Shown here piece after piece: positions 24,085 through 32,818 of a DNA stretch of 46,183 nt. Source of the stretch: Listeria grandensis FSL F6-0971. Its GTDB lineage: Bacteria; Bacillota; Bacilli; Lactobacillales; Listeriaceae. Within the stretch, counting starts at the first letter, position 1, and each line of letters begins with the position of its first letter. Both the position numbers and the translations under genes were made by a program. Under the pieces are notes generated by a model. That model had not been told where the DNA came from and did not search any database. It worked only from the letters and a program-made list of their open reading frames with translations. The stretch covers positions 1 through 46,183 of the forward strand of contig NZ_AODD01000023.1 in assembly GCF_000525835.1 (NCBI RefSeq), read 5' to 3'.

Positions 24085-24652
24085 TTATGCCTTACTAGAC
24101 GAAAAACGTGCTGTTTTTGGCGCTATTTCGGCAGTTTTGTCGTATCCTGAAAAACGCTTTATCAATGATCGTTTTCTGCTTTTAGAAACGTTTCAGAATC
24201 CTAAAACGCTGGAATTAATAACGGCGTTTTGGGAGGAAATTTCTGCGCTGACTTTTGGTGAAATTACGGAAACGTATGTGGACACGTTTGATTTTAATAA
24301 AAAGACGACGCTTTACATGACGTTTTATAAATTCGAAGATGCGCGGGAACGTGGGCAGATGTTGGCGAAGTTGAAAGTGCTTTATGAGATGTTTGGTTTG
24401 TTGCCAGATGACGCGGAGTTGACGGATTATTTGCCGCTCATGCTCGAGTTTATTGATGCGGGTGATTGGTATCTGGATGCGCGTTCTGGTGATAGTATGG
24501 AGCTTTTGATTGGCGTGATTGAAGATGGTTCGTATCATTTGCTCCGGGCACTTGAAGAGGCGGGGAATCCGTATCGTTTTGTAATTGAAGCAATGCGAAA
24601 TGAACTGCGCGTTTGCGTGAAACAGGGAGAGGAGAAGCAGCATGTGGAATAA
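24077..24652 (+). CDS. narJ: Nitrate reductase assembly chaperone
   Basis: System-specific chaperone that helps insert the molybdenum cofactor into NarG before membrane attachment. The product is 191 residues, all-helical and acidic, of the NarJ/TorD family, with SAVLSYPEKRF near the start and EMFGLLPDDAELTDYLPLML in the middle, the segment typical of NarJ. It starts with GTG at 24077, a few bases after GGGGGGA; the upstream in-frame region is antisense or out-of-frame narH. It overlaps narH by 8 and narI by 11 bases. Confidence 0.93.
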   Translation: MINYALLDEKRAVFGAISAVLSYPEKRFINDRFLLLETFQNPKTLELITAFWEEISALTFGEITETYVDTFDFNKKTTLYMTFYKFEDARERGQMLAKLKVLYEMFGLLPDDAELTDYLPLMLEFIDAGDWYLDARSGDSMELLIGVIEDGSYHLLRALEEAGNPYRFVIEAMRNELRVCVKQGEEKQHVE

Positions 24653-25310
24653 TTTTTTATGGGTTGTTTTGCCCTATCTTGTTTTGGCGAGTTTCGTGTT
24701 TGGACATATTTTCCGCTATCGGTACGATCATTTTACGGTGACCTCGAAGTCTTCGGAAATGATTGAGAAAAAGCAATTGATGATTGGTAGTATTTTATTT
24801 CATATCGGGATTATTTTCGTTGTCGGCGGGCATTTCATCGGCTTGGTGATTCCGAAAAGTTGGACGACATCGATTGGGATTAGTGAGCATACGTACCATT
24901 TGGTGGCAGTCGGGATTGGTAGTATTTTCGGGATTATGGCGTTTGTGGGGATGTTTTTATTGACGTTCCGGCGGTTGTCGAATGATCGCGTGCGGATGAC
25001 GAGTTCGATTATGGACATCATCGTGAATGTGACGTTGTTGTTGACGCTTTTCCTCGGAATGGCCAGTACGTTGTTTGCAAACCGGGCGAATCCTGGATTT
25101 GATTACCGAGAATCGATTGCGGTTTGGTTTAGGCAGTTGTTCATTTTTCAGCCAGATGCAAGTCTGATGGCGAACGTGCCGGTATTCTTCCAGCTGCATA
25201 TCATTAGTGCGTTTATTATTTTCGCGCTGTTTCCATACACGCGTTTAGTCCATGCGTGGAGCGTGCCATTGTCGTATTTGAAGAGGAGTTATATTATTTA
25301 TCGAAAATGA
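24642..25310 (+). CDS. narI: Respiratory nitrate reductase, gamma (cytochrome b) subunit
   Basis: Membrane subunit of 222 residues that takes electrons from menaquinol and holds two b-type haems. Five helices are predicted. Histidine-bearing helices include FHIGIIFVVGGHFIGLVIP and FFQLHIISAFIIFALFPYTR, with the C-terminal RLVHAWSVPLSYLKR as in other NarI proteins. GAGAGGAG precedes the ATG. It closes the coupled narGHJI operon; a hairpin at 25344-25364 follows. Confidence 0.95.
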   Translation: MWNNFLWVVLPYLVLASFVFGHIFRYRYDHFTVTSKSSEMIEKKQLMIGSILFHIGIIFVVGGHFIGLVIPKSWTTSIGISEHTYHLVAVGIGSIFGIMAFVGMFLLTFRRLSNDRVRMTSSIMDIIVNVTLLLTLFLGMASTLFANRANPGFDYRESIAVWFRQLFIFQPDASLMANVPVFFQLHIISAFIIFALFPYTRLVHAWSVPLSYLKRSYIIYRK

Positions 25311-25594
25311 AAAGTGGAAATGGCCCGTTATGTTGATGAACTTTCAAACCATCGTTTGGTTTGATTTAGTGAATCAATAGGCAGTGGAGCATTGCGAGAC
25401 TGACAACCTTTTAATTGTTAGGGGCGCAGATGTCGGAGGAACGAATGTTCACACTCATATTGAGGCTCTAACTCAGCAAAATATGCTTCCTAAGAGTCAC
25501 AACAAATTCCGAGAGGCTGGCCGTTGGAGCTGGATCCAGAGGCGCCAAGCAAGACGCCTTATATGATTTTCTAAACCGAGGGGAGAAAATAAAC
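25311..25594 (+). promoter_or_regulatory. narI-narK intergenic region with several RNA hairpins
   Basis: TCAAACCA (25344-25351) and TGGTTTGA (25357-25364) form an 8-bp stem after narI without a good T run. A 60-base repeat shared with the pdhB-pdhC gap lies at 25447-25506. AGGCG and CGCCT (about 25540-25560) form a further stem shortly before the narK ribosome site. No open frame with a ribosome site is seen. The region looks like a structured narK leader rather than a gene. Confidence 0.45.
25447..25506 (+). repeat. 60-base dispersed repeat, copy 1 (before narK)
   Basis: Aligns without gaps with 40865-40924 (52 of 60 identical). The core GGCTCT..AGAGTC forms a stem with one G-U pair where the other copy has a G-C pair. 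An inner AGCA/TGCT stem is present here. It ends 88 bases before narK. Confidence 0.7.
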
Positions 25595-26771
25595 ATGCAA
25601 CATACATCAAAAAAAAGACGCGTATATCGCGCTCACCATTGCCACCGTTGCGATGGCGATTTCATTCATGGTCTGGGCTTCTTTATCGCCAGTTTCTAAT
25701 CAGATTGCCGCAGAATTTGGGCTATCTGCTTCACAAAAAAGTTTACTTATCGCAACGCCAGTACTTCTGGGATCGATTATGCGGATTCCAATGGGGATTT
25801 TGAGCGATCGGTATGGTGGTAAGAAGATATATATTATCACGATGCTATTTACGCTAATTCCGTTGGTGTTGATTCCGTTTGCGAGTACTTATTTATATTT
25901 AATGCTTTGCGCATTTTTTATCGGTATGGCGGGGACGACTTTTGCCATCGCAATTTCTTACGTTTCCACCTTTTTCCCAGCTGAAAAACAAGGCTTAATT
26001 CTTGGTATTGCTGGAATGGGGAACATTGGGAATGCACTTTCTGGTCTGATTATTCCACGCATTAACGCGAATTGGGGATTCGACTGGATCTATTATTCCT
26101 TGATGATTGCGATTGTGGTGATTGTCGCTATATTTGCGATTTTTGCGAAAGAAATGACATTGTCGACGGAAAAGAAAACTTTGAAGCAGTCGTTATCGGT
26201 TGTGAAGGATAAAAATACTTGGTATCTATCTTTGTTCTACTTCCTGACATTTGGTTCTTTTGTGGCGCTTAGTAACTATTTACCGGCGTTTATGGGTGAT
26301 CAATTCTCGATTGGGGCAGTGAACGCTGGACTGTTTTCTGCTGGATTTGCAGCGACCGCGACATTCATGCGACCTGTAGGTGGGATTTTAGCGGATAAAT
26401 TCAATCCGCCGAAACTGTTGACCACTGGTTTTGCGATGATTGCTGTAGCCGCGTTCTTGATTGCTTTTTCACTCACGCAGTACGGCATATTCACAACGCT
26501 TATTTTTATCACCGCGCTAATTGTAGGCCTTGGAAACGGGATTATTTTCAAAATGGTGCCGATGGTTTCAAAAGGGAATACGGGTGCTGTGACGGGATTT
26601 GTTGGTGCGGCCGGCGGACTTGGTGGATTTTTCCCACCGCTTTTGTTAGGTATTATTAAACAAAATATGGGTTCTTATACGCTCGGATTTATTTTGCTCG
26701 GCGTGTTTGCCCTCATTTGTCTTGTGACGGTTTGGATTGTTTATTTACGCAAGCAAGCCGTGACAACCTGA
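25595..26771 (+). CDS. narK: Nitrate/nitrite transporter, frame broken near the start
   Basis: Major-facilitator protein with 12 predicted helices that takes up nitrate and/or exports nitrite. The ATG at 25595 has GAGGGGAG upstream. A run of eight A (25609-25616) puts the first frame wrong; with seven A the start reads MQHTSKKDAYIALTIATVAM and joins the long frame (from 25653), giving 391 residues. MFS motifs: IPMGILSDRYGGKK in loop 2-3, the nitrate signature-like GLGNGIIFKMVPMV and GAAGGLGGFFPPLLLG. If the frameshift is real, translation might begin at 25653 and lose part of helix 1. The position after narGHJI fits nitrate exchange. A terminator follows at 26784. Confidence 0.9.
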
Positions 26772-26783
26772 TTTGAAATGGAA

Positions 26784-26817
26784 GGCAGTGGAACTATTTC
26801 GCTGTCTTTTTTTGAGG
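26784..26817 (+). terminator. Terminator of narK
   Basis: GGCAGTG pairs with CGCTGTC (with G-T pairs) and is followed by seven T, 13 bases past the narK stop codon. Confidence 0.75.
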
Positions 26818-26861
26818 AAATTCCGTACAATAGGGATAGACTGAAATAGGGGGTATTGTAG

Positions 26862-27620
26862 ATGAAAATGTGGATAAAAAGTGGGCTGATTTTTGCTGGG
26901 GTACTATTGGTTTTGGCAGGTTGCGGCACGCAAGAACCGCAAACGATACATATTTCTGTGGCGGCAAGTTTGAAAGATGTGATGGATGATGTGAAACCTT
27001 TGTATGAGAAGGAGCATGACCATGTGACATTAGAATTCGACTTTGCTGGTTCAGGGCAAATCCGCGAACGTGTGGAAAATGGGGCACCGATTGATGGTGT
27101 TTTACTAGCGAGCGTGGCGGATACGGATAAATTGATGGCGAAGAAATGGATTGATGGTAAACAGGAAATTGCTTCGAATACGCTGGTAGCTGTGATGCCG
27201 AGTAAGACTGTTCCGAGTGGTGATATCGAGTCAGAATTGGCGAAGGCTCGTGTGATTGCAATTGGCGATCCTGCTTCGGTGCCTGCGGGAAAATACGCGG
27301 AGGAGTTTTTGACGAAAGAGAAGTTGATGGCTAGCGTGAAGTCGCGTTTGGTGAAGGCAAGCGATGTGCGTCAAGTGTTGGCGTATGTGGAGTCGGGAAA
27401 TGCGGATATTGGTTTCGTTTATCAAACGGACGCGATGATTTCAAATAAAGTGCAGACGGCGTATAAGATTAGCAATGAGTTGCACAGCCCGATTGGGTAT
27501 TATGCGGCGACGGTGAAGGATACGGATGCGGTCGATGAGACATCTCAATTCATGGATTACATGAAGGGCACACAAGCGCAGAAAATTTTGAAGAAGTATG
27601 GATTTGGCGGAGCGAACTAA
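26862..27620 (+). CDS. modA: Molybdate-binding lipoprotein of the ABC importer
   Basis: Extracytoplasmic molybdate-binding protein, 252 residues, lipid-anchored: signal peptide with lipobox VLAGC (Cys at about residue 21). The ModA signatures are visible: ISVAASLKDVMDDV (oxyanion-binding serine), FDFAGSGQIRERVENGAPIDG, IGDPASVPAGKYAEEFL and VESGNADIGFVYQTDA. It works with ModB/ModC encoded on the opposite strand 8 kb upstream; the nar genes lie between. It has its own start region after the narK terminator, with TACAAT as a possible -10. Confidence 0.94.
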   Translation: MKMWIKSGLIFAGVLLVLAGCGTQEPQTIHISVAASLKDVMDDVKPLYEKEHDHVTLEFDFAGSGQIRERVENGAPIDGVLLASVADTDKLMAKKWIDGKQEIASNTLVAVMPSKTVPSGDIESELAKARVIAIGDPASVPAGKYAEEFLTKEKLMASVKSRLVKASDVRQVLAYVESGNADIGFVYQTDAMISNKVQTAYKISNELHSPIGYYAATVKDTDAVDETSQFMDYMKGTQAQKILKKYGFGGAN

Positions 27621-27625
27621 CATGA

Positions 27626-27640
27626 AGTGAGCGCTTACAC
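27626..27640 (-). promoter_or_regulatory. cre-like site upstream of moeA
   Basis: On the minus strand GTGTAAGCGCTCACT fits the CcpA consensus at 14 of 15 positions. It lies just upstream of a candidate promoter (TGTTAT 27641-27646, 17 bases, TATAGT 27664-27669), a location more usual for activation than for blockage. Confidence 0.4.
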
Positions 27641-27708
27641 TGTTATTTTCATGGGGTTTGATGTATAGTGGAACTAGTTGGAATTTGCGAAAAAAGGAAG
27701 TGTTGGGC

Positions 27709-28929
27709 ATGTTGGATAAACGGGTAGCCATTCGAGTGGAGGAAGCGCAGAAAAGATTGTTGGAGAACGCGGTCATGCTTGGCGCAGAAAAGATTGGGAT
27801 AGCAGACGCGAACGGCCGAATCTTGGCGCAGGAAGTAGCAGCAACGATGGCGATGCCGTATTTCAGGCGTTCCGGATATGACGGTTTTGCGATTAGGGCT
27901 GAGGATGACGCGAATTATCCGCGAACATTTCAGGTTGTAGCGGATGTACCATGCGGTTCCGCGTATAATCACGATTTGCAGGAAAACGAGACGGTGCGCA
28001 TCATGACCGGCGCTAAAGTTCCTGAGAATGCCGGCAAAATTATCATGTTGGAGCAGTCCCGCGAAACAGGAGACGCTACAACAATCACACTCATTAACAC
28101 GCATAAAAATACCAACATCACAGAGCGCGGCGAAGAATTCGAGGCAGGCGCAACACTGCTCCAAGCCCATCATCATTTGAACCCAGGCTCAATCAGCCTA
28201 CTCGCAGCATTTGGCATCCCGGCCGTGACCGTTTTCCGTCGACCGCGCGTCGCGATTTTATCCACGGGTTCCGAGCTTGTCCAACCTGGTGCGCCCCTCC
28301 CAGACGGGAAAATTTTCAACAGTAATCATCTGATGTTGGCGGCGCTTGCGAAAGAGGCAGGCGCGGAAGTCATTGCGGTGGAACAAATTGAGGACGACCT
28401 AGCGTTGACCAAAAATCGACTCACCGATCTTGCGAAACAGGCTGATTTAGTCCTGACAACAGGCGGTGTTTCCGTCGGGGACTTCGATTTCATGGCGATT
28501 ATCGCAAAAGAAGATGCCGAACTGCTCTACAACAAAATCCAAATGCGGCCGGGCAGCGTCACGACGGCGATGCGGTATGAAAATACACTAGTTGCGGCTT
28601 TATCGGGCAATCCAGGCGCCTGCTTCACCGCGTTCCACCTGCTCATCGCGCCAGTGCTCGCCAAAATGAGCGGTGACATCGAAACCCAGTTCACTTTTCA
28701 ACCAGCAAAGATGGGCGCTGATTACTCGAAAAACAATGCTTACGATCGCTTTTTACGCGGTCAATTGCTCTACGAGGCGGGCGAATTAACCGCTGTTCCC
28801 GTCGGCAGTGATATGTCGAGCGCGCTAGGAAACTTACACCTAACCGAGTGTCTCATCAAAATACCGAGTGGCAAAACTGGCAAAAATAAAGGGGAGGAGA
28901 TCGAGATATGGCGCTTATCTTCCAAATAA
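27709..28929 (+). CDS. moeA: Molybdopterin molybdenumtransferase
   Basis: Inserts molybdate into adenylated molybdopterin. 406 residues with the MoeA motifs: MPYFRRSGYDGFAIRAEDD (about residues 47-65), RIMTGAKVPENA, the MoCF-domain TTGGVSVGDFDFM, and ALSGNPGACFTAF. The start at ATG 27709, after AAAAAGGAAG, gives the family N-terminus (MLDKRVAIRVEEA); an upstream in-frame start is less likely. First gene of the tight moeA-mobB-moaE-moaD-moaC-moaA operon; it overlaps mobB by 22 bases. Confidence 0.94.
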   Translation: MLDKRVAIRVEEAQKRLLENAVMLGAEKIGIADANGRILAQEVAATMAMPYFRRSGYDGFAIRAEDDANYPRTFQVVADVPCGSAYNHDLQENETVRIMTGAKVPENAGKIIMLEQSRETGDATTITLINTHKNTNITERGEEFEAGATLLQAHHHLNPGSISLLAAFGIPAVTVFRRPRVAILSTGSELVQPGAPLPDGKIFNSNHLMLAALAKEAGAEVIAVEQIEDDLALTKNRLTDLAKQADLVLTTGGVSVGDFDFMAIIAKEDAELLYNKIQMRPGSVTTAMRYENTLVAALSGNPGACFTAFHLLIAPVLAKMSGDIETQFTFQPAKMGADYSKNNAYDRFLRGQLLYEAGELTAVPVGSDMSSALGNLHLTECLIKIPSGKTGKNKGEEIEIWRLSSK

Positions 28930-29393
28930 CCGGATTCAAAAAAAGCGGGAAAACAACGATGACAAACTGCTTTGTGCAGCAATTAAAAGCACAAGATTAT
29001 ACGGTGGCAGTTATCAAACATGACGTGCATGCCTTTGCAATCGACCATCCAAACACAGATTCCTACTCGTTTCGTGAAAGCGGTGCGGATATAGTCGCGC
29101 TATCTTCCTCCTCCCAGCACGCGATGATGGTGGACCAAGGAATCACGCTAAAAGACATGATTGCGAGTTTGCCGCCAACTGATGTGATTTTAATCGAAGG
29201 CTACAAGGAAGCGCCGTTTCCAAAAATTGTGATGGTGCGGGACGCAGAGGATATTGCTACGCTAGAAACATTACCAGCCGTATACAAGATGGCGACATTG
29301 CGCGATAACCTCCCAGCTAACATTTTGAAAGTGAGTACGCAAGATGCACAAGAGACATTATGTCAGACGATAATCGAGGAATTTTTACAATGA
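28908..29393 (+). CDS. mobB: Molybdopterin-guanine dinucleotide biosynthesis adaptor protein
   Basis: GTP-binding partner of MobA in MGD synthesis. 161 residues with a P-loop GFKKSGKTT (about residues 9-17), AVIKHDVHAF, the DSYSFRESGADIVAL motif and VILIEGYKEAPFPKIV. GGGGAGG precedes the ATG at 28908, which lies inside the end of moeA. The stop codon overlaps the moaE start as ATGA. Confidence 0.93.
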   Translation: MALIFQITGFKKSGKTTMTNCFVQQLKAQDYTVAVIKHDVHAFAIDHPNTDSYSFRESGADIVALSSSSQHAMMVDQGITLKDMIASLPPTDVILIEGYKEAPFPKIVMVRDAEDIATLETLPAVYKMATLRDNLPANILKVSTQDAQETLCQTIIEEFLQ

Positions 29394-29812
29394 TAGATGT
29401 CAGGTTGCAACAGGAGCCGATTGATGTTGGCGCCACATACCAAGAGTTAGTAAATGCTAGATTTGGCGCCGTGAATATGTTTGTCGGGACGATTCGTGAA
29501 TGGACGGGAGAAATCCAGACGCAAACGATTCGTTACACGGCGTATAAAGAAATGGCGATCAAGGAACTGTCCAAACTCGCGCAGGAAGTAGAGACAAAAT
29601 ATGACGCCGATGTGATTGTGATTCACCGGCTAGGTGAGTTAGCGTTGACCGATATCGCCGTATTTATCGGCGTCGCAACGCCTCACCGTGCCGCTTCTTA
29701 TGAAGGTTCGCGTTTTATCATTGAAGAACTAAAAAAACGCGTACCAATTTGGAAAGAAGAAGTGGATACGGATCGTGTTCGTTGGGGAGGTGAGCGAGAT
29801 GACGCCCATTAA
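29390..29812 (+). CDS. moaE: Molybdopterin synthase catalytic subunit
   Basis: Large subunit of molybdopterin synthase, 140 residues, which moves sulfur from MoaD to precursor Z. Family motifs: GAVNMFVGTIREWT, the substrate-binding YTAYKEMA, IHRLGELALTDIAVFIGVAT, PHRAASYEGSRFIIEELK and the catalytic-lysine region RVPIWKEE. The start at ATG 29390 (overlapping the mobB stop) is chosen over the longer frame because it keeps the family start (MIDVRLQQEPID). It overlaps moaD by 14 bases. Confidence 0.95.
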   Translation: MIDVRLQQEPIDVGATYQELVNARFGAVNMFVGTIREWTGEIQTQTIRYTAYKEMAIKELSKLAQEVETKYDADVIVIHRLGELALTDIAVFIGVATPHRAASYEGSRFIIEELKKRVPIWKEEVDTDRVRWGGERDDAH

Positions 29813-30041
29813 ACTATTCGCTTTTCTCGTGCAGAAAGCAGGATTTCAAGAAGTGAATCTCGACCTTTCTGATTGCAAGACTGTTGCAGATGTGAGACAG
29901 TTAGTAAGTAAGGAAATTCCAGCGATTGAGGCCGACGTGGCGAAATGCATGATTGCGGTCAACATGGAGTTTCAAACAGACGATAGCCTGCTGACAGACG
30001 TTTCAGAAATCGCGATAATCCCTCCAGTAAGCGGAGGATGA
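29799..30041 (+). CDS. moaD: Molybdopterin synthase sulfur carrier subunit
   Basis: Ubiquitin-like small subunit, 80 residues, whose C-terminal glycine is thiocarboxylated. The C-terminus is IPPVSGG, the required Gly-Gly end. The start at ATG 29799 is set by GGGGAGGTG at 29784-29792 and by the usual MTPIKLFAFLVQKAG beginning. It sits within the end of moaE, as expected for equal production of the two subunits. Confidence 0.95.
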   Translation: MTPIKLFAFLVQKAGFQEVNLDLSDCKTVADVRQLVSKEIPAIEADVAKCMIAVNMEFQTDDSLLTDVSEIAIIPPVSGG

Positions 30042-30059
30042 GATGAAGGAGACGATAAA

Positions 30060-30539
30060 ATGACTGATGAACTATCCCATTTCAATGATGAACAACGCGC
30101 CCACATGGTAGATGTAACGAAGAAAAGTGAGACACAAAGACGTGCGATCGCCGAAACAACGCTACATATGGAAGAAGCGACCTTGACGCGTATTAAAGAC
30201 GGACGCATCGATAAAGGTGATGTACTAGCCGTTGCGCAAGTTGCGGGAATCATGGCTACCAAAAAAACAAGCGAACTAATCCCAATGTGCCATCCAATCA
30301 TGACGACGAAAGTCAATATCATGTTCACTGATGATGGCAAAGATCACTTAACGATTGTCGCCGAAGTTGTCACGATTGGAAAAACCGGCGTTGAGATGGA
30401 AGCTTTGACCGCCGTAACTGTAACCGCGCTAACCGTTTACGACATGTGCAAAGCAATAGATAAAAAAATCGTCATTGGAAACACCCATCTCGTTGAAAAA
30501 ACAGGTGGCAAAAGCGGAAAATTCCGTTTCGATAAATAA
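30060..30539 (+). CDS. moaC: Cyclic pyranopterin monophosphate synthase
   Basis: Second step of Moco synthesis, with MoaA. 159 residues. Motifs: [53 protein letters not shown] and [20 protein letters not shown] with the active-site lysines and histidines; the KSGKFRFD tail is also typical. GAAGGAGACGAT precedes the ATG. Confidence 0.96.
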   Translation: MTDELSHFNDEQRAHMVDVTKKSETQRRAIAETTLHMEEATLTRIKDGRIDKGDVLAVAQVAGIMATKKTSELIPMCHPIMTTKVNIMFTDDGKDHLTIVAEVVTIGKTGVEMEALTAVTVTALTVYDMCKAIDKKIVIGNTHLVEKTGGKSGKFRFDK

Positions 30540-30558
30540 CGAATAGGAGGTAGATATC

Positions 30559-31560
30559 ATGCAATTATTAACCGATCGCTTTGGACGCGTCCATGATTAT
30601 ATCCGCATTTCCGTCACCGACCGTTGTAATTTACGTTGTGTTTATTGTATGCCCGATGAAGGTATGACGTTCCTACCTCACGAGAAAGTCCTATCCAAAG
30701 ATGAGATTGTGGACTTCATGAAAATCATGGTCGGCTTTGGCATCAAAAAAGTCCGTATTACAGGCGGTGAGCCACTTTTACGAACCGATATCGTGGACAT
30801 TATCGCAGGTATCAGCGCTATTCCAGAAATCGAGGATATTGCGGTAACGACAAACGCGATGTATCTCGTCAAAAAAGCAGAAGCCTTGAAAGCAGCTGGT
30901 TTAACGCGTGTCAACATCAGCTTAGATTCCCTACACGAAGACCGTTTTAAAACCATTACACGAGGTGGTAAGTTACAAAAAGTACTAGACGGTATCGCGA
31001 AAGCAGAAGAAGTCGGATTTTTCCCGATTAAACTGAACGTCGTCTTGATTAAAGGTCAGAACGACGATGAAATTTTAGATTTCCTGCAATTTACGAAAGA
31101 TAAGGATATCAACATTCGCTTTATCGAGTATATGCCGATTGGTCATGCTGGCGACGGTTGGAAAAAGCAGTATTTGTCACTACAAACGATTTTTGATGCT
31201 TGTGAAGAAGCTGGGCTTTCATACAAACCAGTGGACTCGATTCGCGGCAACGGTCCATCTGAAAACTATCGTTTAGAAGGAGCAAAAGGCACATTTGGCC
31301 TGATTCACCCAGTCAGTTCCCATTTTTGCGCTAGCTGTAACCGGTTGCGTTTGACTGCAGATGGCTACATTAAGGCGTGCCTGTATTGGGATGAAGAAAT
31401 GAATATTCGCCCGTTCATTGATGACCCAGAGAAATTGATGGCACTCGTGCAAAAGTCCATCGACAATAAACCGGAAAGTCATGAGATGGCGATTGCCTTG
31501 CAAGACGAAATGCAATCGCACAAACCAACGACGAGGCGCATGAGTCAAATCGGAGGATAA
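30559..31560 (+). CDS. moaA: GTP 3',8-cyclase (radical SAM)
   Basis: First step of Moco synthesis. 333 residues: the radical SAM triad CNLRCVYC (with the preceding [11 protein letters not shown]) near residue 21, [19 protein letters not shown], the second-cluster cysteines in [20 protein letters not shown], and the C-terminal Gly-Gly (SQIGG) needed for GTP chemistry. AATAGGAGG precedes the ATG. Last gene of the moeA-to-moaA operon. Confidence 0.97.
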   Translation: MQLLTDRFGRVHDYIRISVTDRCNLRCVYCMPDEGMTFLPHEKVLSKDEIVDFMKIMVGFGIKKVRITGGEPLLRTDIVDIIAGISAIPEIEDIAVTTNAMYLVKKAEALKAAGLTRVNISLDSLHEDRFKTITRGGKLQKVLDGIAKAEEVGFFPIKLNVVLIKGQNDDEILDFLQFTKDKDINIRFIEYMPIGHAGDGWKKQYLSLQTIFDACEEAGLSYKPVDSIRGNGPSENYRLEGAKGTFGLIHPVSSHFCASCNRLRLTADGYIKACLYWDEEMNIRPFIDDPEKLMALVQKSIDNKPESHEMAIALQDEMQSHKPTTRRMSQIGG

Positions 31561-31565
31561 TGAAA

Positions 31566-31610
31566 AACGCCAAAGTCTGTGTCTCGTTTTCGAGATGCAG
31601 GCTTTTGCGT
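31566..31610 (+). terminator. Long hairpin after moaA, without a clear T run
   Basis: CGC.AAAG.CTG.GTCTCG pairs with CGAGAT.CAG.CTTTTGCG around TTTT. There is no strong T stretch after it, so it may be a processing signal or partial terminator before the FMN reductase gene. Confidence 0.45.
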
Positions 31611-31630
31611 CATAAAAGGAGTCGTGAAAA

Positions 31631-32191
31631 ATGTCTGAAAAACCAAAGATAGGCCTCATTATCGGAAGTAACCGACCAACACGCGTCTGCCGTACGGTGG
31701 CAGAATGGGCGATGAAAGAAATGGAACACGAAGCGCTAAACCTGAGCCTGATCGACCTTGCCGAAATCAACTTACCATTTTTAGACGAACCAGAAATTCC
31801 AGCACATCATAACTACCAACAAGCACACACGAAGGCTTGGAGCGACTTAATCAGCGGCTACGATGGCTTCGTTCTCGTTTTTCCGCAATATAACTGGGGG
31901 TATCCCGCCGTCTTAAAAAATGCGTTGGACTTCCTATATGATGAATGGCGCGCGAAACCGGTGAGCATCATGTGCTACGGCGGACATGGCGGTTTCCAAG
32001 CAACGCTTAGCATGAAGCTCGTGACGCAAGGTTTACATATGCACAATATGGCGACCAACCCACCACTTGACATTTCGGATGAGATGTTCGATGCATCCGG
32101 CCAATTTAAAAACATTGAAAAAGACTTCGCGCCCTATAAAACCTCTTTACAAGCAGTATCTAATGAATTCGCGAACCTTTTAACCAAATAG
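31631..32191 (+). CDS. NADPH-dependent FMN reductase family protein
   Basis: A 186-residue flavodoxin-like enzyme that reduces FMN or small substrates such as quinones or azo dyes with NAD(P)H. The phosphate-binding start IGLIIGSNRPTRVCRTVAEW and the VFPQYNWGYPAVLKNALDFLYDEW motif are the family hallmarks, followed by CYGGHGGFQA. AAAGGAG lies before the ATG. It follows the Moco operon after a hairpin and abuts the LOG gene directly. A link with nitrate respiration is possible but unproven. Confidence 0.85.
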   Translation: MSEKPKIGLIIGSNRPTRVCRTVAEWAMKEMEHEALNLSLIDLAEINLPFLDEPEIPAHHNYQQAHTKAWSDLISGYDGFVLVFPQYNWGYPAVLKNALDFLYDEWRAKPVSIMCYGGHGGFQATLSMKLVTQGLHMHNMATNPPLDISDEMFDASGQFKNIEKDFAPYKTSLQAVSNEFANLLTK

Positions 32192-32773
32192 ATGGAGTTG
32201 CCACGTTTGAATTATATCGCAGTATTTTGTGGAGCAAGCATGGGAAACAGTCCAATATACCAAGAAGCAACCATAGCACTCGGAAAATGGATTGCAGAAA
32301 ACCACGATGGCCTCGTTTACGGTGGCGGAAAAGTAGGTCTGATGGGCGTGCTCGCAGATCAAGTTTTAGCAAGTGGCGCTGAGGTGATTGGCGTCATTCC
32401 AGAGGCGTTGAAAAATAGAGAGATGGCGCATGAACGGTTGACGGAACTGCATGTCGTTGCGAATATGCACGAAAGAAAAGCACAAATGATTGCATCGGCG
32501 AACGTATATATTGCTATGCCTGGCGGACCAGGAACGCTAGAAGAAATCACCGAAGTTATTTCATGGGGAAGAATTGGCGAGCATACGAATCCATGTATTC
32601 TATACAATGTGAATGGTTATTATGATTTGCTCGGAAAGTTTTACGACAAAATGGTAGAAGAGGGCTTTTTAACACCAGCCGACCGTGACAAAATTTTGAT
32701 ATCGGAATCACTGGATGAGATCGACCAATTTATAGCTTCTTACGTGCCTCCAATGATTCGTACCTATAAATAA
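32192..32773 (+). CDS. LOG family protein (cytokinin riboside monophosphate phosphoribohydrolase)
   Basis: A 193-residue Rossmann-fold protein of the 'Lonely guy' family, which removes ribose 5-phosphate from (modified) AMP. The motifs VFCGASMGNSPIY, YGGGKVGLMGVLAD, HERKAQMI and PGGPGTLEEITE are the LOG signature (the usual PGGYGTLEE has Pro in place of Tyr here). The ATG follows the stop codon of the FMN reductase with no gap. In bacteria the true substrate is often unknown. Confidence 0.88.
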   Translation: MELPRLNYIAVFCGASMGNSPIYQEATIALGKWIAENHDGLVYGGGKVGLMGVLADQVLASGAEVIGVIPEALKNREMAHERLTELHVVANMHERKAQMIASANVYIAMPGGPGTLEEITEVISWGRIGEHTNPCILYNVNGYYDLLGKFYDKMVEEGFLTPADRDKILISESLDEIDQFIASYVPPMIRTYK

Positions 32774-32776
32774 CGC

Positions 32777-32815
32777 AAAAAATCCTAGCGATACGCACAC
32801 CGCTAGGATTTTTTA
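32777..32815. terminator. Bidirectional terminator between the LOG gene and moaB
   Basis: AAAATCCTAGCG pairs with CGCTAGGATTTT, with A on one side and T on the other; it serves the convergent genes on both strands. Confidence 0.85.
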
Positions 32816-32818
32816 ATT

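Noticed and set aside
25384-25566. 60-codon frame between narI and narK
   Set aside because: It runs through RNA hairpins and the 60-base repeat, with no ribosome site; better explained as a structured leader.
25311-25594. Moco riboswitch or T-box before narK
   Set aside because: I could not find the conserved core sequences of either class; only simple hairpins and the dispersed repeat are visible.
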